DNA from: Sugiyamaella lignohabitans
Lineage: Eukaryota > Ascomycota > Dipodascomycetes > Dipodascales > Trichomonascaceae
Length of the DNA: 64,000 bases
NCBI RefSeq assembly: GCF_001640025.1
Contig: NC_031672.1
Location: 1,488,001 to 1,552,000 of the forward strand
Direction: 5' to 3'
Positions 33,830-43,666 of this stretch are shown in pieces. Both the position numbers and the translations under genes were made by a program. Each line of letters begins with the position of its first letter. Within the stretch, counting starts at the first letter, position 1. The notes under the pieces were generated by a model. The model saw only the letters and a program-made list of their open reading frames with translations. It was not told the origin of the DNA and made no database searches.

Positions 33830-34569
33830 AACTGACCCCGGCCCTGCGACACGGGTATGGGCGGAGCAGCATGCAGAGAACGGGCGGTTAACGCCGGTGG
33901 AGAGATGGGATTGCAAGTGCGGGGTAGTTCCGTCACCGACGACGGAGGGTGGTGTTTTTATTTCGGTTTTTGGTTCGTGAGTTTTTTGTGTTTCGTGAAC
34001 TTTGTGACAGGGGCCAGAATTAGGCGTTTGTAAGTACCGCGGATTTGGAGTGAGTGACACTAGATGGTGGTGGTGCCGGAAAGAGTAAGCGGGTCGGGCG
34101 GTCAGGCCAGTTCATGGGTGCCCTGCATTTGCGAGCGAGATCGGCTGGTGACTGAATCACACCGGTATCGGACCCTTTTTTCCGTTAGCCGTGTAATTAG
34201 GACTTCCCCGTAGTCGGAGCCAAAGAGCTAAACCAGTTTGCGAAGTATACGAAGTAGCTTTTTTGACTTCCACTGACAAGGCCAATTAATTGGTTTTCTT
34301 TGTATCGGAGATATTTTCCCGTGGTTCAATCAAACCCGTCTGTCAAATAAAAAAACCGGCAGCAGAATCAGGTCAACTTGCACTTTGCATTCATTCATTC
34401 ACTTTCCACTCCAGCTGACGAACTTGCACTGGATCAGTGAAATTTCACCAGCCAACTCGAGATCTAACTCCGAACCCAGATCAGGATCCAAATCTTTATT
34501 TTTCACGGAATCCACGTTCTCAGTTCACTGTTCACACATCCGCGAACTGCCAGAATCACCACATAAAAA

Positions 34570-35742
34570 ATGTCGTCTTCGTCAGCGGCAGTAGCAGACG
34601 CCATTGAGCACGAGGACCAGAAACCGGTCAAACACCTCAGCCATTTCGGCGGGTTCATAGCCGGCGGTATCGCGGCCTGTGGAGCTGTCACCGTCACAAA
34701 CCCCATTGAACTGATCAAAACTCGGTAGGTCCACTGTGCACTGTGCCTCCGGCGGCTGGGGCTCTGCCCCAGACCCCGTGGCTCCTCTCGCTCCGCTCGA
34801 GTCGTTTCTTTTGTCGAGCACACTCCCGACGTTCGACTCGAGCGAAGCGAGAGGAGCAACCAGGGTCTGGGGCAGAGCCCCAGCCGCCGGAGGCATGTCC
34901 CCCCTCCCCAGAACTAACAGAATAGAATGCAACTCCAGGGAGAACTGGCTGCTAAAGGTCAGGGAAAGAGAATTTATACCGGTCTGTTTCAGGGTCTGGC
35001 CACTATTTATAAGCACGAGGGTATCAGGGGATGTCAGAAGGGTCTGTTTCCCGCTTATATCTATCAGATCGGACTTAATGGCTGTAGATTGGGTTTCTAT
35101 GAACCGGTCAGAAGAGGACTCAATTCGCTGTTTGGTTACGAGTACACGGACCAGCAGTTCGGACTTAATATCGCTGCTGGTGCTAGTAGTGGCATTATGG
35201 GCGCTATTGCCGGATCTCCTTTTTACCTGATAAAAATCCGGATGCAGTCGTACTCGCCTGTATTCAAAATCGGTGCTCAAACTCATTATACAAGCACTCT
35301 GCAGGGTCTTTCTACCATCTGGAAAACTGAAGGTGTCAGAGGTTTGTACAGAGGTGTGGATGCTGCAATTCTAAGAACCGGTGCTGGTTCTAGTGTACAA
35401 CTGCCCATTTACAACTGGAGTAAGACTGTCATTGAAAAATATAATCTCGCGGCTGATGGGCCTGTTCGCCATCTGCTGGCAAGTGCTGTCAGTGGACTCG
35501 GCGTGTGTATTGTCATGAACCCCTGGGATGTGCTCATGACCCGAATGTACAACCAGAAGGGCAATCTGTATAAAAATCCCTTTGACTGCGCATACAAAAC
35601 CGTCACCATCGAGGGACCCCTGGCTCTTTATAAGGGGTTCATTCCCCATCTCATGAGAATCGGGCCCCATACCATCCTCACTCTGACCTTTATGGAACAG
35701 ACCATGTACTGGATGAAAAAGATCGAAGGTGTACCTTTATAG
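34570..35742 (+). CDS. OAC1: Mitochondrial oxaloacetate/sulfate carrier Oac1 (two exons)
   Basis: Inner-membrane carrier that moves oxaloacetate, sulfate and isopropylmalate. Exon 1 is 34570-34724, the intron is 34725-34925 (donor GTAGGT, branch AACTAAC at 34912-34918, acceptor ATAG), and exon 2 is 34926-35742; 323 residues. The three carrier signatures are PIELIKTR (split by the intron within the arginine codon, CG|A), PFYLIKIR and PWDVLMTR. Oac1-typical blocks include AAYIYQIGLNG-like SAYIYQIGLNG (here PAYIYQIGLNGCRLGFYEP) and DAAILRTGAGSSVQLPIYN. The conserved Leu of the first signature is a CTG codon, which supports a standard code. Most of the intron is a GC hairpin element, and another single arm begins 34 bp after the stop. 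Confidence 0.94.
34725..34925 (+). other. OAC1 intron built around a GC hairpin element
   Basis: The intron is 201 nt, of which 152 nt (34744-34895) are a two-arm element. Donor GTAGGT; branch AACTAAC; acceptor ATAG. The remainder without the element is 49 nt. Confidence 0.9.
34744..34895. repeat. GC double-hairpin element, two-arm copy, inside the OAC1 intron
   Basis: Hairpin loops are TCT on the left and AGA on the right. The left tail is the GGA variant and the right tail is GCGAAGC. Confidence 0.93.
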
Positions 35743-35776
35743 ACGATTTTGCATTTCATCATTTCTCGGGACGGTG

Positions 35777-35838
35777 TGCCTCCGGCGGCTGGGGCTCCGC
35801 CCCAGACCCTGGTGGCTGCTCTCGCTTCGCTCGAGTCG
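35777..35838 (+). repeat. Single left-type GC arm downstream of OAC1
   Basis: Begins 34 bp after the OAC1 stop, in the sense orientation. Confidence 0.9.
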
Positions 35839-37024
35839 GGCGTGGGGTGTCAGTTCCAGCGAGGTTCGTGGTTCTGTGATGCTAGCGAATTTCACTACGG
35901 GTTTGAACCAACTGAATTACGGAAATTACCTCAGCTCAAATACAACAGGATCTGGCAATCTCGAAGTGAACCTGTATCGAACGATTTTTCACCTGTTCTA
36001 AGGAGGGACTGCCTCCGGCGGCTGGGGCTCCGCCCCAGACCCTGGTTGCTCCTCTCGCTTCGCTCGAGTCGGGCGTGGAGTGCGAAGTCCAACGGGATTC
36101 GTGATTCTGAAATTATATTCTGAGAAGCTGGTGGAAATATCAATGGTGAAGCTACCAAAGCACAATCATCGCTCTAATAAACTTGACTCAAGAGCAAAAA
36201 TGGTTCTGAAAGCCTGTCAGTGAAAACAACACCCCACGACTCAAGCTGTCTGAAGCACGATGTTTCCTCTAACGAACCAAACTTGTAAGCAACAGGTCTG
36301 AAAAAACAGCCAGTGGAGACAAAAGGACTTTCCGGAACAAACTCCAAAGAGGTGGAGGACAGCCAGGTCAAGCATAGCACTTCCATGAGGAGCTACAAAT
36401 ACAAACAGGGTTTTTGGAAAGGATTCATCCCTGGAAGTTATGCGGTTGAGTCTTTGCCTAGTGCCCGTGTTCTGGAAATCAGCTTCAATCGACTAAAATT
36501 GTGATCTTGATACCGAGCAAAGTTGGAGTTTTTTAAGACTTTGTTCAAGTCCATGTGGTAGCTGTGTTTCCAAATGATCTCCTAGGAAATCACGGAGCAA
36601 CTCCGATTCGAGAACAATAGGGTCTGAAAACTAGCCAGTAGAATCAAGTGAAGTCTGTGGAGCATTCAGGATGACTGAACAAAAAACATTTCCAAGTGGA
36701 GCTAACTCCATCAATAAAATCGCAGTAAGGGAGCTTTCCCTGACAATTATATCTGGTCTAATCTCGGTTTGGTGCCCAATTTTGAGAAACAAGTCAGACG
36801 AAGATAAAGAACAAACTATACACTCAGTGTGGTTCGAAATTTAGAAAAATGAATAAAGTTCTCGGTAAAACTTTGATGAAGTCCAGTCTCAGGAGACTTC
36901 GTGAACCTTAGCAAACGGTGATCGAAGGTAGCTAGCTGTATTTCCAGATTATATCACCTGGAAACTGTAAAAGCAAAGTCGACTGGGTTTGAAAACCAGA
37001 AACGAGAGGAGGGGCATCCAAGCC
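35839..37024. other. Gene-free region between OAC1 and MUB1 3' ends
   Basis: About 1.2 kb with no supportable gene. It holds a second left-type GC arm (36010-36071); the rest is AT-moderate unique sequence with short open frames only. Confidence 0.55.
36010..36071 (+). repeat. Single left-type GC arm
   Basis: Standard arm in the same orientation as the copy at 35777. Both are followed by GGGCGTGG, so the two copies may be a local duplication. Confidence 0.9.
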
Positions 37025-37086
37025 CGACTCGAGCGAAGCGAGAGGAGCAACCAGGGTCTGGGGCGGAGCCCCAGCCGCCGGAGGCA
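37025..37086 (-). repeat. Single right-type GC arm
   Basis: Standard right arm, first of two in tandem before the MUB1 stop. Confidence 0.9.
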
Positions 37087-37106
37087 TGTTAAGGGAGGAG
37101 AAGCAT

Positions 37107-37167
37107 CGACTCGAGCGAAGCGAGAGGAGCCACGGGGTCTGGGGCAGAGCCCCAGCTGCCGGAGGCA
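37107..37167 (-). repeat. Single right-type GC arm downstream of MUB1
   Basis: Lies 78 bp beyond the MUB1 stop (minus strand), in the sense orientation for MUB1. It has one end change (CAGCTGCCGGAGG). Confidence 0.9.
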
Positions 37168-37245
37168 GGTTTCAAGGGAGAAGAAGTGAGCAAATAAATA
37201 AATGTTTTTGATATGGACATGGCGGAGGGGCAATAAATTAAGTCG

Positions 37246-40200
37246 TCAGGAACTAGTTGTCGACTCTATGGTCGGCAGGGAACGGGATGCAGGGGCCGGG
37301 TTGGGTCCATTGGGGGTAGCAGTAGCAGGAGGTACAGTGCCAGGAGTGGTGGTGCGGACCGAGTGGGTGTGTGAAGTCGTGGTAGATGTAGCAGAGGTGG
37401 CAGTGGAGCTGTTAGTGTGACGAGACGAGCTACTGCCACTGCTAGTACTGCTGCCAGCACCAGATTGTACACACCAGTGACGGTGGAAGTTCCACGCTTG
37501 CAATTGACAGTTCTTGCTGCAATACTTTGTTCGTTTACAGCGTCTGCATTTTGCAAACTGGCGAGGATACTCCTCCCATTTGCCGCAGTCGAAGTTGGCA
37601 CACTGTCGAATACCTCCCAAAGACTCGTTTCTACGACACGAGTTACGCATGATAACACCGGCCCAGTATTGGATTTCCTTGGGGAACTGCTTAACAGTGA
37701 ACTTTTCCACCAGTGGAAAGATGTTGATGGTTTCGCCCAGATACTCGCTGTCGATATCTTTTTCGGCCTCGAAGTCGTACTCGTCATAATTCCATGACTT
37801 TGTTTCGGGACTTGAGGTACTGGTTATAGTGCTAGCAGATGATGATGGCGTAGATGGTAGTTGACTATGGTTGTGGTGGTGATGATGATAGTGGTGATAA
37901 TGGTTGTTGTCCGACTCTTCGGCATCAACGTCCATTTCATCATATCCGCCATTAGATTCTGCAGATCTTGGCGATGTCGATGATGCTGGTGATTTAACTT
38001 GTTGTTGTTGGAATTGTTTTGCAGACTCTCGTACCGACAAACGGGGAACAATATGGCTGTTTTGAAGACTGGGTTTGAGATAGGCGTATTTCGACACGAA
38101 TGCGAGAATCTCTAGAGCCCAAATGATATCTTCTTCACGAGCTACAATCACATGTTCACGGAATTGTCTTGGAACAGCAGACACTGCCGATGCAACACTG
38201 GAGTTAACAGAAGTTCCTCTACTGGTAGTGGCATCGGCTTGATTAGCAGCAGCATTTGTAGCATTTGTAGCACCAGTAGCACCATCCATAGTAGTACCAA
38301 CACCTCTTCTGGCAACTGAAGTCGCAGTTTGCACCGCGCCTTGGGCTGGTCGAATAGGTAATGGGAATCGCTGTTGTTCAGTAGTAAGGTTATCTCCTAA
38401 TAATTGCTGTTGTAATGGCAATTGTAATGGTAATTGTTGTTGTTGCTGCTGTTGCTGTTGTTGCATCTCTTGACGTTGCTGTTGTTGTTCTTGCTGTTGT
38501 TGCCGTTCCTGTTGAGGACGAAGAATCATGTCTGACCAGGTCGACAGTGGATTATCGTCTTCCGAGGTCGACTCGGGGTCGACGATAGCAGTCGAAATCG
38601 ACCCATCACCCATGGTAGCAGGGATTGTAGTGCTAGTGGTGATGGTAGTGGCAGAGTCATATTCTTCATTGTCTTCATCAGGAAGACTCGACAATGCAAG
38701 GGTACTACCAGTTGTAGAACCAGAACCAGGAGGTGCCTCAGGAGAGACTGATCTCATGCTATCAAGACTAGTACTAGTAGCACTAGAAGCATTAGAGTCG
38801 AGACGATGATGGTGATGATGGTGATCGTGAAAGTGGTGGTGATGATGATGGTGTTGTTGTTGTTGACGAGTAAAATTGGGAATCACACCAGATCCAGGTA
38901 CAATTCCGGTCACAGCTCCAGCAGCCACAGCTCCGGGTCCTAGCAAGTTTCCGGCTGAAGGTCCAGCTGGACTTACAGATCCCGAAACCGAGCTAGCAGA
39001 TCCGTGGGTATGAGTATGAGCCGATGGTGAAGCTCGTGCATGGGTGTGGAATACGGCATTCGATGCTTGGGAATGAAGAGGAGGGAATCGAGGGTTGGGC
39101 TGATTGGTGCGTAATGAATTAGCAGGCACTGAAGCAGCTGCTAGCATATTTTGTGCAAATGACGAGTTAATAGTTGCTGAAGTAGACATTGGTCTTCGAT
39201 CATTGGGCATCGATCGTTGTTGTAACTGTTCAGTCAATTGTTGTTGGGCCATTGCCTGTTGGACTTGCTGTTGTTGCTGTTGGAAATAGGACACATTTTG
39301 TGAGTTTGCAACAGCAGCGGCACTGGCCATTTCATTGCGACTATCGAAACTTTCTAAAGAAGAGACTGAAGAAACAGATGAAGACATGGATGCTACTGAA
39401 AAGACGCTAGAAGCCGAGCTAGAAGCTACAGATTCAGCAGTGGAATTGTTGGATCGTACTGGTCGAAGGTGATTAGAAAATGGTGTAAACGAAGACGAAG
39501 AAAAAGTAGATGAAGGACCGAATGAAGAAGAAGTAGAAGATTGTGAAGATGAATTTGAAGAAGAATTTGCAAAACCAGCAACACTAGTGCCAGCACTAGT
39601 AGCAGTGGTAGAAGCAACAGCAACTGAGCCAGGACCAGGGGTGTCGTCGCCAAAGGCAGCAGTAGTTAAAGCAGCGGCTGCTGTAGTATGGCCACTAACA
39701 TATCGTCTACCTTCAGTGCTACTTGGATTCATACTAACGGCATTTCCAGTACCGGTACTTCCCATACTACGAACACCATTACTAGACCCATGACTCGATC
39801 CAGTGCTACCAACACTGCCACCACTACTACTACTACTACTAGTCTTTCCTAAGAAATTAGCACGAGCCTTTTGCATCCACTTTGTCTTTTCAGTGGTATT
39901 GTATAAATAATTGTCGAGAATAGTAGTAATCACAGGAATCAAGCCAGCATCCACGACTCTACTACGAATCTGTTCAGTTCCACGAGTACCAAGAAAAACC
40001 AGGCACTGAAGAGCCAGAGTCCATTTCCATGCAGTGAGCATTTCTTGCTCTTTTGTAATGCGAGACAAGGTCATATTAGTACCATCATTTTCACCATCCT
40101 CAAGACCGCCATCAGTTTTTTCTTCTTTAACAGCTGGATTCGAATGAAAATCATCTCGACACTCTTTCAGAATAGCCACTAATCGTTCCAGACCGCCATC

Positions 40201-40377
40201 GACACACAACGTCTCGCGAACACGAGCACTTGACGACGCCAAATAAGTCAAATGATTCAACGAATTGACAAGCGGTCTATCAGCAGTACAATCGAGGGCT
40301 CTCCGATCGTACAGGGTAGTAGTAATCGACACGGCCGCTCTGTTAGATGGCACCGATCTAAAATTTAGCTCTCTCAT
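37246..40377 (-). CDS. MUB1: MYND zinc-finger protein Mub1/SamB
   Basis: Partner of the E3 ligase Ubr2 in ubiquitination of Rpn4 in S. cerevisiae; the Aspergillus ortholog SamB affects morphogenesis. It has 1,043 residues (yeast Mub1 is 620). The N-terminus is strongly conserved (MRELNFRSVPSNRAAVSITT, then LYDRRALDCTADRPLVNSLN). A second conserved block follows the low-complexity region (HVIVAREEDIIWALEILAF and PKEIQYWAGVIMRNSCRR). The MYND finger is CANFDC...CRRC...YCSKNCQLQAW...HRHWC. The extra length comes from Ser-, Gln- and His-rich tracts, including long poly-Gln (around + strand 38400-38520) and His runs. Start ATG 40377. No intron is seen. Confidence 0.92.
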   Translation of the reverse strand: MRELNFRSVPSNRAAVSITTTLYDRRALDCTADRPLVNSLNHLTYLASSSARVRETLCVDGGLERLVAILKECRDDFHSNPAVKEEKTDGGLEDGENDGTNMTLSRITKEQEMLTAWKWTLALQCLVFLGTRGTEQIRSRVVDAGLIPVITTILDNYLYNTTEKTKWMQKARANFLGKTSSSSSSGGSVGSTGSSHGSSNGVRSMGSTGTGNAVSMNPSSTEGRRYVSGHTTAAAALTTAAFGDDTPGPGSVAVASTTATSAGTSVAGFANSSSNSSSQSSTSSSFGPSSTFSSSSFTPFSNHLRPVRSNNSTAESVASSSASSVFSVASMSSSVSSVSSLESFDSRNEMASAAAVANSQNVSYFQQQQQQVQQAMAQQQLTEQLQQRSMPNDRRPMSTSATINSSFAQNMLAAASVPANSLRTNQPNPRFPPLHSQASNAVFHTHARASPSAHTHTHGSASSVSGSVSPAGPSAGNLLGPGAVAAGAVTGIVPGSGVIPNFTRQQQQHHHHHHHFHDHHHHHHRLDSNASSATSTSLDSMRSVSPEAPPGSGSTTGSTLALSSLPDEDNEEYDSATTITTSTTIPATMGDGSISTAIVDPESTSEDDNPLSTWSDMILRPQQERQQQQEQQQQRQEMQQQQQQQQQQLPLQLPLQQQLLGDNLTTEQQRFPLPIRPAQGAVQTATSVARRGVGTTMDGATGATNATNAAANQADATTSRGTSVNSSVASAVSAVPRQFREHVIVAREEDIIWALEILAFVSKYAYLKPSLQNSHIVPRLSVRESAKQFQQQQVKSPASSTSPRSAESNGGYDEMDVDAEESDNNHYHHYHHHHHNHSQLPSTPSSSASTITSTSSPETKSWNYDEYDFEAEKDIDSEYLGETINIFPLVEKFTVKQFPKEIQYWAGVIMRNSCRRNESLGGIRQCANFDCGKWEEYPRQFAKCRRCKRTKYCSKNCQLQAWNFHRHWCVQSGAGSSTSSGSSSSRHTNSSTATSATSTTTSHTHSVRTTTPGTVPPATATPNGPNPAPASRSLPTIESTTSS

Positions 40378-40864
40378 TTAAGCTTGGATATTAAAGACGA
40401 TGCAAAAAAAGGGAAAATAAGGAGTCAAAAAGTGGCAATATCTGACATCAATTGAATCGGGTGAATGAACAGAATAGAGTCGACTGACAAATGAGACAGA
40501 CCTAAAAGGAACAGAAGTTGCTTTTCAAAGCCAGGATAGAGTATAGTGAAGAAAGCAGTAAGCAAAGGACGTAAAGCACGTAAATGAGGTGATAGAACCA
40601 GATCTTGCCACGCACTATTCACTTAAAAAAAACCTTCAAAAAACCTCGCACAAACTCGTACAAACTCTCACAAAAGCTGAAGTTCAGGTATGCGTGACGA
40701 GTACTTCACGAGAAACTCAAGTCACAAATGCTACCAAATGCTCTCAAAAAAGCCACGCTCACAGTCGATCTAAAACTCACGTTAGTCCCATGAACCCAAT
40801 CAAACCGCCATCAAACCCCCAAAAACGACTCCACCCTAACGTATAGCACACATCACCCAACGCA

Positions 40865-40916
40865 ACGAGCGAAGCGAGCCACGGGGTCTGGGGCAGAGCC
40901 CCAGCCGCCGGAGGCA
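40865..40916 (-). repeat. Single right-type GC arm upstream of MUB1
   Basis: Short arm beginning CGAGCGAAGCGAGCC and ending CCGCCGGAGGCA. Confidence 0.88.
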
Positions 40917-41863
40917 AAAACCAACCCCCATCGTGTCACCGCCACAAACCGAACCAAAGCCAGAGTTCAGTGGTGTGTAATACAAACCCAAAACTAACCC
41001 AGAAATTGAATCAATACTCCAATCGTGAAAAAATAGCCACCAGAACTAAAAACCAGTCAGGGAGGCGTCAACGACAACGTAAGACCAGAAATACAGTGAA
41101 TAAAAAGTGAGCAATCGAGTACAATCGCACGATCCAAAACTCCCTTCTGATACAAGAAACCAGTTGAGAAACCAGAGAACTTGAGAAAGAAAGCGAGAGG
41201 GTGATTCCGTTAAGGTAAGCACCACAAACGGCAGCAGAAGCAGCAGTGGCAGAAGCAGTAGCTTTTGTCAGTCAGTCAAAAAAACACAAACAAAAACCAC
41301 ACCTGGACAGTGTACAACGGGCCTGAATTAATCAGCCACGAGGTCCAAGACAATCAAACAGAACCAACAAAGTTTAAACAGAGAAGAGCCAGAAAATCAC
41401 TGGCAAATCTAAAAACAGGGTCGAAACAGGTACCAAACGGAAAAAAGTGTTGTACAAAGGTCCTGGTCCAAATATGACTTAGGGAGAGAAATGAGAGGCG
41501 AAAAAGACCTATAAACATGCACCTCCTACACACCACGGCAGGCCTGGTTGCCCCCGCCGGAGCAATAACCCATCTGCCCCGTTGCCGCCATCCACGCCCC
41601 ATCCTCGCAGTGGCCGCCATTCCCAACCCCCGATAGTAGCATACAAATTAGCAAGCACCCAGGCCACTACCTCCCACCGCCCACGCCAGGCACCAGATTT
41701 GGAGGGGGCGGGCCGCATCCGGCTGGGAGACCAGGTGGCACCGACCCCCCTCCCCCCAGCAGCACCTGGCAGCCGCAGCAACCCCCCGCGGCCCAGTGGC
41801 GACCTTTGGGAGCAACTGCAGCCGCCCACGCGGGCTGCCTGGCTGGGATGGGCTGGGGGGCTC

Positions 41864-42030
41864 TGCCTCCGGCGGCTGGGGCTCCGCCCCAGACCCCGTG
41901 GCTCCTCTCGCTTCGCTCGAGTCGTGCGTCGGGAGATGGGGGTGGCGTGCGGGGGGGGGGGGGGGGGTCGCCCAACCTTCGAGCGAAGCGAGCTACGGGG
42001 TCTGGGGCAGCGCCCCAGCCGCCGGAGGCA
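41864..42030. repeat. GC double-hairpin element with a poly-G run in its spacer
   Basis: Left arm 41864-41925, right arm about 41979-42030. The spacer contains 17 consecutive G (41951-41967). Confidence 0.92.
41951..41967. repeat. Homopolymer run of 17 G
   Basis: Lies between the two arms of the GC element at 41864-42030. Confidence 0.92.
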
Positions 42031-42491
42031 GAGGCAGCACCCATCCCTGACAAATGCCCCTAGCGCCATTGGTGGGTGGGTAGGCCCCGGGCTGGCGGTG
42101 GTGGCTTTGTAGCCCGCTATCGCAGGGTGGGGCCGCCGGTGGCGATCGTCGGGATTAAGCAATCGTAAACGTGCATGAGTGGCAAATTGTGTAATCATAT
42201 ACCCCGTGCCGCCACCGCCGGGATATGCCCCCCAACCCGGGTCTTACATGCATGCCTCTACACGCCATCAAACATCCCCTTATCCGACAGGGTTGTCGGG
42301 ACCAGATGCCACGTGACACTCATGGTGGTGCCGGCACCTTTCTCCGGCACCAGCGTCTCCTGGCCTCCTCGTTACACGGATCCTCGCCTGATCTTCGGCC
42401 CCCTCAACACGGATTCGCGCCACACATCCCCCTGCGGAGCCCCCTGCCTGACGCACCGCGTAGCGACCCGAGTGCCGACCCCGCGGGGGAC

Positions 42492-42629
42492 TGCCTCCGG
42501 CGGCTGGGGCTCCGCCCCAGACCCTGGTAGCTCCTGCTTCGCAGGAGTGGTCGCGATCCGTGAGGAAACGACTCGAGCGAAGCGAGAGGAGCCGGGGGGT
42601 CTGGGGCGCAGCCCCAGCTGCCGGAGGCA
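42492..42629. repeat. GC double-hairpin element, two-arm copy
   Basis: Left flank GCGGGGGAC, right flank CACAACCC. The left tail is of the CTCCTGCTTCGCAGGAG type, and the right hairpin has loop GCA. Confidence 0.93.
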
Positions 42630-43359
42630 CAACCCGGACCCCGACTCGGGTGGAGAGAAGCCCGCGGGGTGAGTGTCGGCGGGGGTAGTGCCAAGAAAGT
42701 CCCGCGGGGGTATGTGGATGTGGTTTGGAATCCGTATGTGGACTGTATTTCTGCAGTGTATGCTAAGTTAAAAGATAAGTGGATGTGGTATGCACGATAG
42801 CGGTGGGTCAATCCCCGCTGTTCACTCCGCTTGTGAGTTGGGTGTGTAAAGTAATTGGGTTTAGTGATGGTGTTCGGGCAAAAGATACAGCAGTGGTAGC
42901 CCGGATTCGTTAGTTGCTGTCTAGTGGTTCGTATAGAGTCTGGAGTGCCGTGCTGGTAGACGGGCTGGCGGTGATGGATATGGCGGAGATGATGGTAGGT
43001 GGGGGTTCGACGGTTGTGGGGTGCAGGTCTGGGGGTGTAGTTTAGTTCACCACACGAGCACATGCTGACCCAAAACTTCGACTCGGGGGTGGGGGTTACA
43101 CAAACATAAGCTTTTCAGGCATTTTGTGGGGTAGCCAGACCTAATCCCCCACTCGTCCCACGAAGGTGTCTGGGGTAGCTGGTCTGTTCCTGGCGCTAGT
43201 ATAAAATGCACAGGGTCTTCCTGGTTCATAGTCTTATTTATTTATTTATTTATTCAGAGTTAATTTGTAAGGAAGCTACTGATTATACCGGGTCGCTATT
43301 CTGTCACCGCATATCATAACTAGCTCGAGTTTAATTTATTCTGAAAGCTATCTCTAATC

Positions 43360-43635
43360 TCTCGGTCTTGTCATCTCGGGTCCTATCATCTTGGATCCTA
43401 TTATATCAGATCTCTTAGATCCTATTATATCAGATCTCTTAGATCCCATTATCTAGATTCTTTATTTTCTAGATCTTGTCATCTTAGATCTTACTATCTA
43501 GATCTTGTCATATTGGATCCTGCTATACGGGTCAGAACCGATTATCTAGATCTATCATCTAGATCCCACTGAATCAGATTCTATCATCTCAGATACTCTA
43601 TACCAGATTGTCTAGATCCTACTACATCAGTTAGT
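43360..43635. repeat. Degenerate GATC-centred repeats upstream of the TauD-type gene
   Basis: Many near-copies of TCTAGATC, TTAGATC and TCAGATC spaced about 12-25 bp apart, ending some 30 bp before the ATG at 43667. They include a near-perfect duplication of CCTATTATATCAGATCTCTT. Confidence 0.8.
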
Positions 43636-43666
43636 ATCTTCCCAGCACATCCAAGACACATCAAAC

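Larger units (their letters stand above)
33021..34569. other. Divergent intergenic region, oxygenase / OAC1
   Basis: No gene supported. It holds TGATTTGA-type degenerate repeats (33055-33090), a left-type GC arm (33497-33550), a diverged right-type arm (33741-33789), a run of 31 C (33798-33828) and an AT-rich stretch before OAC1. Confidence 0.6.
40378..43666. other. Divergent gene-free region MUB1 / TauD-type gene
   Basis: About 3.3 kb with no supportable gene. It holds a right-type GC arm (40865-40916), two two-arm elements (41864-42030 and 42492-42629), a run of 17 G, an E-box-like CACGTGAC near 42310, and about 260 bp of degenerate TCTAGATC/TCAGATC repeats directly before the TauD-type gene. 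Confidence 0.55.

Noticed and set aside
41509..43063. Long minus-strand frames of 219 and 229 codons
   Set aside because: GC-rich, low-complexity, crossing GC elements, with no protein-like conservation.
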